A stretch of DNA of 64,000 nucleotides, from contig CACVBU010000083.1 of assembly GCA_902728285.1 (NCBI GenBank), positions 906,081 to 970,080 on the forward strand. Direction: 5' to 3'. The position numbers and the translations under genes were made by a program. The DNA is from Clytia hemisphaerica. Taxonomy: Eukaryota; Cnidaria; Hydrozoa; Leptothecata; Clytiidae. The notes beneath the pieces are model-generated. The model saw only the letters and a list, made by a program, of their open reading frames with translations, was not told the origin of the DNA and did not search any database. Positions 13,203 through 23,742 of the stretch are shown here, piece by piece. Position 1 is the stretch's first letter. Every line of letters begins with the position of its first letter.

Positions 13203-13400
13203 TCTTTCAAAATCTGTCGAGATTTCTTTCAAGTTGTCGAGATTTCTTTCAAGTTGTCGAGAATTCTTTCAAACTGTCGAGAATTCTTTCAAACTGTCGA
13301 GATTTCTTTCAAACTGTCGAGATTTCTTTCAAACTGTCGAGATTTCTTTCAAACTGTCGAGATTTCTTTCAAACTGTCGAGATTTTCTTTAAACTGTCGA
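13203..13400 (+). repeat. 20-bp subterminal repeat array, left
   Basis: About ten copies of GAGATTTCTTTCAAACTGTC with AAGTTG and GAATTC variants. It mirrors the right array at 14325-14550 and belongs to the transposon ends. Confidence 0.9.
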
Positions 13401-13544
13401 GCTTCCAATAAGTGTCGCGTTCCCAAAAGAATCGCGATTTCATTTTTTTCCAGAAAAAATATAGAGATTCCCTCATCAAAACCACGGGAACATAAACTAA
13501 ACGCAGGACATGGGTATCACCTCCACACGCGGGAAAGAAAAATA

Positions 13545-14229
13545 GGAAGCACCAATCCAGTCGGAGTTGTACAACCCTTGGAAGCACTTCGAATTCTTTA
13601 ATTGCATTGATGAAAAAGTTAGCCGGGATATTTGGGTTGTTATTTGACTTACAAACTTTGAGCCATATGATCTTTCTGGAAAAACCATCCATACAATCAT
13701 GAATGGGAAGTCCGTAGGGTTTCAATTTGTCGTAGCCATCTATATGCCACGCGTCATTAGGGCCATCAGATTGATAAACACGCCTTCTTAACTTTCTAGC
13801 CTTCCTCATTTCGGTGCCCTCAGGATCGATCTCTCTTAAGAGTCTCATTACAGTGTCTCTAGGAGTTGTTATCCCATACATACTAGTCCGTAATTTATTC
13901 CACATTCCTCGATAGCCAAGTTAGGAACCTGGCCCTTCAATCTCATTACTTATGATTTACCGAAGTTGATCGTCGCTGACTTCACCACCAGCTTTACTTA
14001 GCCCATTATCTCTCAATCTTCTTTTCAATGTGCTTAGACTCATATTCAACGCATGGTTATGAGCCAAAAACAATAAAATTGATTAGTATTGAAAGCCCCT
14101 TCTGAAATAGTACTCAATTACATCTCTTTCTGTTTCAAGAGAGTTGACGATAATATTCTGCTTTTGTGTGCCACAATTGCCACAAAAGATGTCCCTAATT
14201 TCATTGCCACATGATGGCAAAACATCGTT
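13545..14229 (-). pseudogene. Integrase-core transposase of the IS3EU-like element, degenerate
   Basis: Read on the minus strand, the relic starts with a zinc-ribbon-like segment (CGNEIRDIFCGNCG), continues through a helical DNA-binding part (ERDVIEYYFRRGF, then SLSTLKRRLRDNGL), the conserved GYRGMWNKLRTSMYGI region and the integrase core GPNDAWHIDGYDKLKPYG, DGFSRKIIWL. In the known family this is a DDE/integrase-type domain that moves the element. At least three in-frame stops interrupt it (after GFQY, after DDQLR and before LGYRG). The frame loses similarity soon after PRVV, so the C-terminal catalytic part is gone. It cannot encode an active enzyme. Confidence 0.8.
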
Positions 14230-14324
14230 AAAGAAAAGCTTGGCACGTGGACTTTTCACAAGTGGATAATAATAGGGTGATTCCCCCAGTGTAATGTTCG
14301 ATGCTTTTTTGGAAGCTCGCGACA

Positions 14325-14550
14325 GTTTGAAAGAATTCTCGACAACTTGAAAGAAATCTCCACAACTTGAAAGAAATCTCGACAGTTTAAAGGAAATCTC
14401 GACAGTTTGAAAGAATTCTCGACATTTTGAAAGAAATCTCGACAGTTTGAAAGAATTCTCGACAATTTGAAAGAAATCTCGACAGTTTGAAAGAATTCTC
14501 GACAGTTTGAAAGAATTCTCGACAGTTTGAAAGAAATCTCGACAGATTGT
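14325..14550 (-). repeat. 20-bp subterminal repeat array, right
   Basis: About eleven copies of GACAGTTTGAAAGAATTCTC and variants, the inverse of the left array. Long open frames over this array on the minus strand only translate the satellite (SFKLSR repeats). Confidence 0.9.
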
Positions 14551-14987
14551 GAAAGAAATCGCCAGCTGACCCTTCTCGGCTTCCATAATTGCCTGTGTAC
14601 TGAATATAGGGTATATGCAAATTGGACATGAAGAAATATATGGTTTTGATTTACGCAAAAAGTTTTTTTTGAATTGATAACTTTTGGTTTAATATTGGAA
14701 ACCACAGAAGCCAGCAAACATGCAAACATAAATTATGATAAAACTTTAATTGTTTGAGTTTAGAGCTGCCACAAGATTGCAGAATGAAAATGCCATTGCA
14801 AAGTTTTCAAAACGAATAAGCGAAACTTTTCTCTATAGAATGTGAAGTGGAGATCTACAAATAGTTACGCATACGAAGGCAAGGCAAGAAAAAATTTATT
14901 TTCTTAAAAAGGCTAAGAATTTTCCCCTAACCAAAAATTCACACCCCAATGCCTCTGCTATTATCTTTTGGTAGATGTCTGGTCACT

Positions 14988-15312
14988 AACCCGGGGGGGG
15001 GGGGGGCGGCACTTGATTAAAAAACAACTGTATGTGCGGCCCAAATTTGGGCCTTCAAAATCTAAGCCTAACAGTGCGGAGAAAATTTAGTCTAATTCGA
15101 ATAAGTTTGAGTGAAAAATATTACGGAGCATTTTCTTGAAATTTTTTTTCCATTCTAAGGCAAAATTTTTTTCAAATTTTCCAAAATTTTGCCCAAAAGA
15201 ACTTGGTTTCTCACACTTTTTACACCCTTAGAGGTGCACTTTCACTCATCTTCGCTCATTTCGACCCATAAAAACATACTCTTAAACATACCCACGTACG
15301 GCGGGTCGTTTA
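14988..15312. mobile_element. Poly-G-ended repeat, old hAT-type MITE relative
   Basis: It starts CCCGGGGGGGGGGG followed by CGGCACTTGATT, and has GGCCCAAATTTGGGCC inside. The equivalent lies at about 9403-9720 in copy A, so it predates the duplication. The right end is too degenerate to define a target duplication. Confidence 0.45.
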
Positions 15313-16568
15313 TCTTGAATATGCAACTAACTACCCAGCTAGCAAGTACATTGTTTCAACGTTCATGACGAAACGAACATGAGATAAACGTTGAAACAAC
15401 GTTGTTTGCTTTTGTGTACCGACCAGCTTGGTAAAAAGTGTTATTCCTCCTACTTCCAGTGAATTTATTGAGTTCGATTTGTAATGATAGTTATGATATA
15501 TAGCAGGATGTATTACAATCTTTTGGAGAAATACACATTCCAATTTTTAAGTGAGGTAGGCATGGAAATATCTAGATTATCCTTGCAAGCCACCTAATGC
15601 ATCCTGCCATGGAAACCAAGAGATTTTAACTTTTACTACCTTTATATATCATTGACGTCATAAATGAGTAAGAAATCATTGTAAAGTTCTAGACTTAAGT
15701 CTTTAAAAATCTGAATTGGAAATGGATACCAATTGATAACAATCATTTAAGAATGGATGCTTAGACAACTGGCAAATATACAATGGCAAAAGCCCCATGA
15801 AAGGTATATGCAAGGATAAACTAAAATGGTCATATGGAGGTATGTAAAGCTACAAACCATCAAAGTCAAAGGCATATTTCAAATTTAATTGCACAATAAT
15901 TATCACCTACCTATCGTTATGGAAATTGAAAATAAATTCATACAGCAGGAGGCTTTGGCTAATTGACAAGTATTTACTATCCCTTGAAACCAAGGCAACT
16001 TGAAATGGACACCATATAGAGTTTGGCTCGTGAAACACTTCAGACAGGATCGGAATCAATGATTGAAATAAGGCTTTGAAGGATCTATATTGACGGATAA
16101 ATGAAATAACATAAAAATTCAATTTGACCCCACTGCAAGGGGCCAATATACAATTATTGAATTCGCCCACATATGACCAATTGGTTTCATTTCGCAATTA
16201 TCTCCATCGCTACTAGAAAAGAAAGGTATATATTTTTACCACAGAAAATTCATACTTATAAATTTTAAAGGAACTTGAATCTCTTGAAACTCGCAACCAG
16301 CCTCATGTAATCCCAAAGTACTCGAATAATTCGTTATAGGAACAAATAAAGTTAATTTATTCCTTGTCTTAAGTGAGCGTTTGAGATATGGAAAAGAATG
16401 TGATAGATTTTGAATTCTTTTCTTAAAATTTCAAATTTTGTACTGGGAAGAAGAGCCTACTACAAGATTCACCTACAAAATACTTCTCTTTCTCTCAAAT
16501 ATTTTTGTTCCTTCTGCGATACTTAAAGGTTTTGTTTTTAAATAAGAGTGATCGCGTTTGCTTAGTCA

Positions 16569-16908
16569 CCCGGGGGGGGGGGCAGCTGGGCAAAAGGACC
16601 GACGGGTATGTGCGGGCACTAAGGGTGTCTTTTTCAAGGCACCTCAAATGCACTGTAAGGGTCGGAAAAACTAGAGATGCACTGTAAGGGTAGAAATTTC
16701 AGAAAATTCTTGAAAAATCTAGATATTTTGACCAAAAATGCTAGAATTTTGACCATTTTTTGCACGAAAGGGATCGAAAATTTGGGGGAAAATGCACTCT
16801 AAGGGTATGATTTTCACTGATTTTTGCTGCACTGTAAGGGTGCAATTTTAAAAGCCAATTTTTGGCCCGCACATACCGTCAGTCCGCAAACCCAGTGCCC
16901 CCCCCGGG
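16569..16908. mobile_element. hAT-type MITE, 340 bp, TSD CTTAGTCA
   Basis: Exact 8-bp duplications CTTAGTCA flank it at 16561-16568 and 16909-16916. Ends are CCCGGGGGGG and CCCCCCCGGG, with near-terminal GACGGGTATGTGCGGGC mirrored by GCCCGCACATACCGTC. Eight-base duplications are typical of hAT elements. Copy A lacks it. Confidence 0.85.
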
Positions 16909-17225
16909 CTTAGTCATGAATTTCAATTCACAAGTCTTTTCACATTGGATTGATACGGACGTGGAGCAAGATTGGTCAGAAAGAGGAAAAGAAAAACATT
17001 TTTTGCTTATATCAGCATGATATTACAATAGTAAGATACTGTCCTGATATGAAGTATGTTTCTGATATGAAACGGAAACACTTATGTAAAAATAAAACAT
17101 TTAATGTCAAATAAAATCTAGAGACTTGGCAAAAATTGGATTTTGCAATGACAAAGCTTCCAATAATTCAGTAGCAAAATTTCAATAGAAAACTGCAATT
17201 CATGATATTTATGACGTAATGTTTT

Positions 17226-17330
17226 CTACGGAAATACCCCGGTTTTAGCCAGTAGTGACAAATTTAAACTAGACAAAAAGTGCAAAAACCTGGGTCTTTC
17301 CGTAGAAAACATTACGTCATGAATATCATG
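17226..17330. repeat. Short palindrome in copy B
   Basis: ATGATATTTATGACGTAATG near 17202 and GAAAACATTACGTCATGAAT near 17304 face each other with CCGGTTTTAG / CCTGGGTCTTTCC between. The matching stretch of copy A lacks it, so it is a small recent insertion. Confidence 0.5.
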
Positions 17331-17690
17331 AATATAATAGCTAACCGGTAAATTAACGAAACTGATTATCAAGTAATCAGCAAAATAAAAGGAAATTGGT
17401 TTGATTGAACCAAATGCATTCAAATTAAGCATATTTAACGACGCAGTTCAAATTACGCAGAAAATCGGTTAATAATGACAAATTCTACCTACATCCCTTA
17501 AATTTTTTGCTGATATGTTTTTAAAATTCGTAATTTTCGCTGAAACATTTATATAATGGGCAAATGAGATGCAAATGGTAGTTTTAACCACACATTTTTT
17601 TGGGAGGGGCGAGTTATGAAGATTTTGATATGTCGTTTCGATATAATTTTCAAAAACTATGATTTTGAGAATTATTCCTCGTTGGAAAGA

Positions 17691-17944
17691 TACACGTTTT
17701 TTTATAAGAGCATTCAAAATTTTTAAAGCCTTCCGATCTTCTTAGCTTTTTGAGTTTTAAGCCTAAACAAACATGTTCTTATTTTCGCCATTTTTGAGCA
17801 TTTTTTGAATATTTTTGCCCATTTTCCTAAGAAATAGGGTGTTTTTGAGTCCACAATACCTTAAAATGTTCTTAACTTGTTCTGAACATTTTGGCCAGCG
17901 AAGTCTTATGTTCTTATATAGTTTGTTCTTATAAAAAACGTGTA
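17691..17944. mobile_element. MITE of the TACACGTTTTTTATAAG family, 254 bp
   Basis: Ends TACACGTTTTTTTATAAG and CTTATAAAAAACGTGTA form inverted repeats bounded by TA. The interior carries AGAACAT / ATGTTCTTA words shared with 33611-33866 and 35662-35879. Confidence 0.75.
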
Positions 17945-17998
17945 ATTCAACGTGGTTTGTTAGGGTTGGGCCCAAGAACTCTTCTATAGAATGAAAAG

Positions 17999-18315
17999 CC
18001 CAGGGGGGTACTTAGACAATTACGGTACGGTATGTGCCGCCCAAGGGTACCTTTTTCAGATTTCCAAAGTCCCGCTAAGGGTCGGAAAAATCAGAAAATC
18101 AAAGTTCAGTCCTACTAAGGGTCGAAGAAATAAGAAAATTTCAACTTTTTACCCCCGGAAAGATCAAAATTGGGTCAAATTTGCCCCGCTAAGGGTCGTA
18201 AAATTCCCAAAATTTTCCTTTGTTTTCTCTTTTTTAGTCCCGGTAAGGGTCCAAAGGTCGAAAGTCGGGCGGCACCCCCCGTCAGCTGGCAACCCTACTA
18301 CCCCCTCCCCCCGGG
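17999..18315. mobile_element. hAT-type MITE, 317 bp, TSD ATGAAAAG
   Basis: Exact 8-bp duplications ATGAAAAG lie at 17991-17998 and 18316-18323. The element starts CCCAGGGGGGTAC and ends CCTCCCCCCGGG, with GTATGTGCCGCCC near the left end. Internal AAGGGTCG words repeat several times. Open frames here are by-products. Confidence 0.85.
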
Positions 18316-18500
18316 ATGAAAAGTCAACGAAGACGAAGCATTCTTGCATTAAAAAGCGAAAAATAGCATGAATATATAAATTTTTGTGACGAAGAGTAAG
18401 CTAGTGCTCAAACTCAAAAAATATATTGATTACATAATAATTGATTTCAAAATATTGTAATGCAAAAAAAAAATAAAAATACACCCACAAAATAAACCAC

Positions 18501-19728
18501 AAAAAAAGACAATGTGTCTAGAGGTACAAAACCTAGCTCATGACAACGACCATCAAAAACAATACATACAATAAGGAAATACAACAATTCAGTTGATTTC
18601 CTACTGGGTTTTTTAAATCAAATTTACAGAGCAAGAAAATTCGATTGCAAATGAAGCCCCCACTGCACTTTGAAAACGTTCATAAAATGTGTCACAGCCA
18701 GTAAAAAACGTCTAAATAACGTGAAAAAGATCTTAAGCTTGTCAATTTTTGCCCGCCTCTAGTAGACTTGAGTTTGAGTAACTTTCATAAGATCGACACA
18801 AGCTAATAGGATGCACTCTACAACAAACATAATTCTTTTTAGTAGAAAAATGTTGCGAAATGTCCTTGGTGCTTATCAGAAAATAAAGATCTTATCTAAA
18901 AAGCTTTTTTATGATTTTTCTACCAAATTAAAAATAAAAATTGAATAAAATGGTAGGTCTGTTATCAGTAAATGTATTTGTACATTACGAGGGAGTCCCT
19001 TTCAAACATTATCTTTAGTGCAGAAAATATTTTTCAAATATAAGTTTTGTCTCGTGTCCTCATAGTAAGAATGCCAGCTTAACAATTTTAGACATAGTCA
19101 AACGATTTACGAATTTTGCTGCAATGAATCTATCATAAAGTAATGCCTTACAGGAAAAATGACCTTTACACCAAAAACACCAACCAGCCCTTTAATTTCC
19201 ATCATCAATGTTGTTCCCGATAAAGTGTTTTTTTATGTTACAAAATTCTTTCAAAAATTGAGGAAAAACGTAATTGAAAAATTTGTTCAAAATAGGGTGA
19301 AACACCATTAATAATTTCTGTTAAAACTCTTTTCCTGAATCTAACACAGTACGTGGTACAAATATACGATGAAAATATTATTAAGATTTCTCCGTTTTTG
19401 ATCAAAAATCTTCTCGGGTTATTATTCACTAAATGATTCATTTTAGTCTAATTAAAAAGTGTTTCCTTTCCTGGGACATACAGTTGATTCAAAAGCCCCT
19501 TGGAAATAAAATCATGTGAAATTCATCTGGGGGCAGTGGATTTACTAATTGCAGCTCTTTTTGAGCAAAAAAAATCACTATTTTCGGACAAAACTTAGCA
19601 ATTTTACCTGGATTTGCTGAAATTTCCACCCTTGTAATGCATTTATCAAAACTCCATCCATACAGTGCATCTCTGCTATCTTGAAAAACATATCCTTAAC
19701 CGCCGCACGTACCCGTCGGCGAATTTAC
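18501..19728. other. AT-rich stretch without a recognised gene
   Basis: A degenerate hAT-type MITE tail is visible at about 19555-19722 (CCGCACGTACCCGTCGGC). The minus frame at 19238-19441 is not recognised and has no supporting splice sites. Any downstream exons of the gene starting at 19836 should lie here, but I could not pick one with confidence. Confidence 0.35.
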
Positions 19729-19836
19729 ATGACTCCTGTTCGGCTCATACTTAGGGAAAACCTCCAACCCATTTTGATTGGGTTGAGTGATCAGAAGACA
19801 AGAAAAAAAGAACACGAAGTTGAGTCCTTTGACCAT
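19729..19836 (-). CDS. Putative first exon of a secreted protein gene (partial)
   Basis: The minus strand reads an ATG at 19836 followed by 36 codons that look like a secretory signal: MVKGLNFVFFFSCLLI, then TQPNQNGLEVFPKY, ending in a good donor (CAT then GTAAAT at 19728). A TATAAATAG word lies at 19870-19862, very close to the ATG, so it may be a core promoter with a tiny leader or coincidence. Remaining exons were not identified, and a MITE remnant lies just inside the following intron. The protein family is unknown; signal peptide and donor are the only support. Confidence 0.35.
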
Positions 19837-19870
19837 GACTGGGTATAGTATCTATGAAGTGCTATTTATA

Positions 19871-20225
19871 CAGATGTAGCGGATATATTGAAATCACTCT
19901 TAGAGTGGCGTAGTACGACCTACGTACAGAGGAAGTATACCAGAGACTCCGCACTAAAGGGAAACTAGGCGTCGTGAACATCAGAGGCCTCTAGACGTCA
20001 CAATCAAGCAACCAACCGCGACGGTGAGAGGAGAGACCCTTATATGGTTAGATATAAGGTAAGGGTAGGAGGGCGTTATTTTATGTAAAAATTAATATCA
20101 GCTAGGATAGTGTGATAGGGAGAATCTGAGGCAGAATCAAACTGAATTTGAATTTCTCATTTTTCACCAGGGAATGAGCAGCGTAAGAATTAAAACTTTT
20201 AAGTTATAGAGCCCATTCATTTTAA
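19871..20225. other. Gene-free stretch, locally GC-richer
   Basis: A patch at about 19910-20060 is richer in GC than its surroundings. I recognise no tRNA, rRNA, snRNA or coding feature. Confidence 0.35.
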
Positions 20226-20481
20226 TACGCTCTTCTCGAGATGCATAAATTTATTGTTGTCCTCGTTTTCAAACAGATTTCATTGCTATGAAATTATACA
20301 TTTAAACCAATTTAAATTCCCAAAAGGCAAACATTAACTTTAAAACAAAAGTACTTGAAATTCAAAATGTCTCATGAGGTGTAAACAACACAATTATCAT
20401 TGTGAATATGTAATTTTATAGCAATGAAATCTGTTTGAAAACGAGGACAACAATAAATTTATGCATCTCGAGAAGAGTGTA
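20226..20481. mobile_element. Palindromic MITE, 256 bp, TA-flanked
   Basis: About 75-base inverted repeats begin TACGCTCTTCTCGAGATGC (20226) and end GCATCTCGAGAAGAGTGTA (20481), almost perfectly complementary. TA at both edges suggests a Tc1/mariner-type target. No coding capacity. Confidence 0.85.
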
Positions 20482-21380
20482 TTTGAGTACAATCATTTAC
20501 AGTAGTTTTACAGAAGACACTGTGTCCCTTTTTTGTAGGAATTAGTGATTGATTTCTAACTTGGGATGGAAAGCCATAACCCAAACCATTTTGGACAAGT
20601 TGCACCTTAAAATCATTTAGATGGGAAATTTGTGGTCTAAAAATAACACGAGTAATACAAAGTCATTAAAGCTCATTATCATTAAGAATGTAATTATAAT
20701 TAAACCCAGACGTAAGTACTTGGGGTTTTCTTTCCCAGAGCTGTATTACATATTGGGTATGATTGCGTAATTCTCTTTTCAGTGGGATGCTTTTTGTGAA
20801 ATAATTGCTACATATTGGAAGATTGTTTTAAAACTGGGGAATGGCTTTAAAAGGGAGGTCAAATATTCAGTTTTTCCTTTATGAAGAGTGGCCTTTGGTG
20901 TTGAAAATATTTCGTTTTATCTGTACGAAGATGTGGCCCTATCTTTTTAGTGTAACTTCATTGTTAAAACTATTTCATGGTAATATTGAAATCATAATTT
21001 TTAAAAAAAATATTTTGATTTTGAAAGTGATTTATTATATGAGAAAGGCTTGTGTGACGTGTTTCTCAAAAAATGTACAGGAATTTTTTTTCACTCCTTG
21101 TTAATCCATAATCGAGGCTCAAGGTAGTCTTGACTCACCCATGATAGAGGACTTTTTAAAGACAGTGTAATGACACTAATCCTAAGATACCTATGAAGTT
21201 AAAACGTCCTTCTCTCATCTTATGGGTTAAATAAGGAAATGAATAAAAGATTGCTAATTTTCAAGAATTTGTATAATTTTTAGGTACTTATTTCAGCAAA
21301 GAATTGATTTCGAAATTACAACATATCACCATCAATCAAGTACACGGTTATCTATATGAAAACCAGTAAACTTTTGATTA
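20482..21380. other. Stretch without a recognised gene
   Basis: An 87-codon plus frame at 20841-21104 is not recognised and has no splice or promoter support. Nothing else is visible. Confidence 0.35.
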
Positions 21381-21662
21381 TTAGGTGCCAAATAAACACC
21401 CCCCTTTTTAATTTTTCAATTTTTCCAACCCCCCCCCCCCGGACCTTAATAGGACCCCCCATTTATTAATTTTTGAAAAAATTCCCAGCTACCAAAAGGA
21501 GAGTTCCTTGTTTTACTCTAAAAAGCCTAAATTTAGTCTTTTTTGAAGTCCATTTTCCACCCCTCCCCCGGTAACTAGGTCTCCCCCGTTTATTGAATTT
21601 GAATTTTTTCCACCCCCCCTCCCGTTTATTCGAACCCCCTGTTTATTTGGCACGTAAGAGTA
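21381..21662. mobile_element. Poly-C/poly-G MITE of the TACTCTTAGG family
   Basis: The ends are ATTAGGTGCCAAATAAAC and GTTTATTTGGCACGTAAGAG. The interior has long C runs alternating with TTTATTAATTTTT. Relatives are at 26901, 32887 and 59801. Confidence 0.7.
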
Positions 21663-22560
21663 ATATTGTCTAAAAGAGGCGCATAATATCAGTATTCTTC
21701 GCAGCCATTTCTGAAATATTAGGCCGTAATTGCATTTAGTTCTTGGGGTAGAAATTGAGCTTTGTGTTTATTAAATTTTGTCTTATTCAAGTCAACAACT
21801 TCAGGTTTGTCATCGTGTGGAAAAATTCAGAATTTTTCTTTCAAATCGTACATAAAATTTCATCCGAATCCAATAAGACAGTTTCTTCCATTGAAGTTAT
21901 TTGAATCTAAGATAATACGAATCATAACGGGCACCTGTAAGATACTTGAAGTGAGAGAAGGTTTGACAGGCTTGGCAAATTTCTTAAAAAATCTTTTTCG
22001 GTCACTTTTTGAAGCCAGTTTTTGCCTGAAAGTTAAATGGCGTCAAATATCTAAACCAACTGAACTGGATCTATTAAGAAGTCCTGACACCCATTATCCA
22101 TACATTAGATTTTACTACTCACTGGGACCTTTGATGTGATTGACCACTGAAAGGCATTATAAACCGAAAGATTTCACAATATTGTATTTTAAAATAGCAA
22201 CAAAACTTTCCCACACCTTTTGTAGAGTCTTTTTAAAAGAAAGAAAACGGTATCAAACTGAGATGGTTTGTAAAGAGTCTGGAGGAGAGAGAGCCGTGTG
22301 CAAGGAGACCAAATTTGAAATCTTGAGCTTTTCATTAAACTCGTTTGACGTCAATCGATTTACCTCGATCATCAGTTGGTTTGAGATAGAGATACAGAGC
22401 TCATCATCATGTATCGCTGAAAGCCTGCCTGGATGTGCTTGGAATCCGAACACTGTTCATTTGGTGCAAGTCTGTGATCGAAACCTTCACTCCACCAATC
22501 GGTTAAGGCAGGGATAAGGAAGTTTAGGTAGTTTAGTGAGTCTATGCTTATAGATAATAC
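21663..22560. other. Ambiguous coding-like region
   Basis: Two abutting plus frames (21762-22139, 22140-22517) and a minus frame (22253-22453) are open. The minus strand also has an acceptor-like tract before QKLASKSDRKRFFKKFAKPV near 22040-21960. No family is recognised and strand cannot be decided, so I do not call a gene. A short spliced gene on the minus strand, sharing exons with 23563-23742, is possible. Confidence 0.25.
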
Positions 22561-23058
22561 AATTTATTCCAACCACTCAGCACGTATCTTAGTATCATAT
22601 GAATGTTAAAAAAACATTCAAAAGTCGTACTCCGATAAGAGATAACGTCCCTCATCAATGCTATTGATTGGATGTGCTTAAAAAATCAATGATTCAGAAA
22701 AAGGTATATCGAGGAACATCCAATTGGATAGGACCTTATAAGAAATCAAATCTGCTGGCACTCAAAATGCAAAACTAAAACAATCTTGACCGTACCACTT
22801 GAAGACAATACGTGTGGATTTAATCACTTTTTTTCATAATATAATACCATTATGATGATTAATGAATTTTAATCCGATCAGGTCATCAACAAATTATCAG
22901 TAATTACTCATTAAAATCCGATTTGAAATTCACTTAAAAGCCTTTAAAACTACGGATTAAGCTTTTGGAAAAGAGTAACCAAAATTTCGCAATGATTTTC
23001 ACATACTCAGCATTAAACCAACCGTTAGGGGTTCCATTAACGTGACCAGCTTCATCAA
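22561..23058. other. Stretch without recognised features
   Basis: AT-rich sequence; I see no gene, RNA or repeat structure. Confidence 0.4.
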
Positions 23059-23212
23059 CGCCAGTAACGTAGACAGAAGGGTCACAAAATTTGGAGAGCA
23101 GATTTTTATGACACGGTAATTATCTATTCATAATATAAAAAGATAATTACTATGTCATAAAAATCTGCTCTCCTACACAAATTTTGCGACCCTCTTGCCT
23201 ACGCTACTGAAC
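23059..23212. mobile_element. Hairpin MITE, about 154 bp
   Basis: The left arm (CGCCAGTAACGTAGACAGAA, then GGTCACAAAATTTGGAGAGC) mirrors the right arm (GCTCTCCTACACAAATTTTG, then CTACGCTACTGAACG) around a centre at about 23135. Almost the whole element is stem. Confidence 0.8.
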
Positions 23213-23562
23213 GCCTTTATTAAGACATGATAAAATTAACACCAAGAAACAGTCAATTTAAGGCTTTTGACAAGACAAAGGAAAGTCTTTGGTGATGGTA
23301 CGTTTGAACAGCCTTTCTGAGGTGCTACAATCATCTTTTGAAAAAAATTTCGAGGAGCACATTGAAAGGCAAGGGGTCCAAAACGCTCATCACATCATTA
23401 ATCAGGCGCTCCTTTCCTGATTTTAACCGTTTCTAGCCGTTTTTTATCAAAAGAAGGAAAAGTTCTCCCAAAGTTTTCGAACAAGCAAATCATTTAAACG
23501 GATTTTTCCCTCTTTAATGGGTGTTGAAATGCTAATTCTTCAATTTATCTACCCAGTCATGC

Positions 23563-23742
23563 TTAAGCCATCACGCTTTTTACTACCATAGCTGTATTAA
23601 AATCAAATATTTGCTGAAAACACTGGAATTAAAGTAAAACTTGAAAACTTACATTTCTTTGCAAGCCGTTTTTTTTAAGGCAGAAAAAAGCTGTCCAAAT
23701 TTGTTCGAATCCATCATAATGGTCATAGTGGAAAAGTATCAT
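23563..23742 (-). CDS. Putative last two coding exons of an unidentified gene
   Basis: Exon 23742-23653 has a strong acceptor (TTCTTTTTCAG) and a perfect donor (GTAAGT). Only one of its three frames is open: 30 codons reading MILFHYDHYDGFEQIW, TAFFCLKKNGLQRN. The proposed next exon 23613-23563 follows TGTTTTCAG in the same phase and reads QIFDFNTAMVVKSVMA then a stop. Both introns are phase 0. The upstream part of the gene was not found; a start-like piece (ATG at 26165, donor GTGAGT at 26134) is a weak candidate. I do not recognise the family. The first exon is well supported by its splice sites, the second less so. Confidence 0.45.

Larger units (their letters stand above)
13172..14587 (-). 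mobile_element. IS3EU-like DNA transposon (degenerate), TSD ATTGCC
   Basis: The element begins TATGGAAGCCGAGAAGG and ends in its complement, is flanked by ATTGCC at 13166-13171 and 14588-14593, and the unoccupied site TAGATATTGCCTGTGTAC is preserved in copy A at 8991. Each end holds about a dozen copies of a 20-bp unit (GAGATTTCTTTCAAACTGTC) in inverted orientation. Between them lies a decayed integrase-type transposase. Six-base duplications and TAYGG ends are, as I remember them, features of the IS3EU superfamily; that label is inference. Confidence 0.8.
11626..18500 (+). repeat. Tandem segmental duplication, copy B (6.9 kb)
   Basis: This copy abuts copy A head to tail and ends with the same word, ACAAAATAAACCAC, at 18500. 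It is longer because of a 1416-bp IS3EU-like element (13172-14587), two hAT-type MITEs (16569-16908, 17999-18315) and about 230 bases around 16527-17098 that copy A lacks. The flanking matches give natural empty sites for several insertions. Confidence 0.85.

Noticed and set aside
13200-13400. Regular 20-bp repeats that could look like a CRISPR array
   Set aside because: The units abut with no spacers, and the mirror-image array at 14325-14550 shows that they are transposon ends.
13167-13601. 144-codon plus-strand frame
   Set aside because: It is a translation of the 20-bp satellite running into the antisense of the transposase relic.
14083-14729. Three long overlapping minus-strand frames (up to 191 codons)
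   Set aside because: They mostly translate the right satellite array in three frames. Only the last ~48 residues of one are genuine transposase relic.
18164-18371. Opposed frames of 61 and 126 codons
   Set aside because: They span the hAT-type MITE at 17999-18315.
22140-22517. 125-codon plus frame considered as a gene
   Set aside because: It starts immediately after another frame, matches no family, and the minus strand is equally open; strand and reality cannot be decided.
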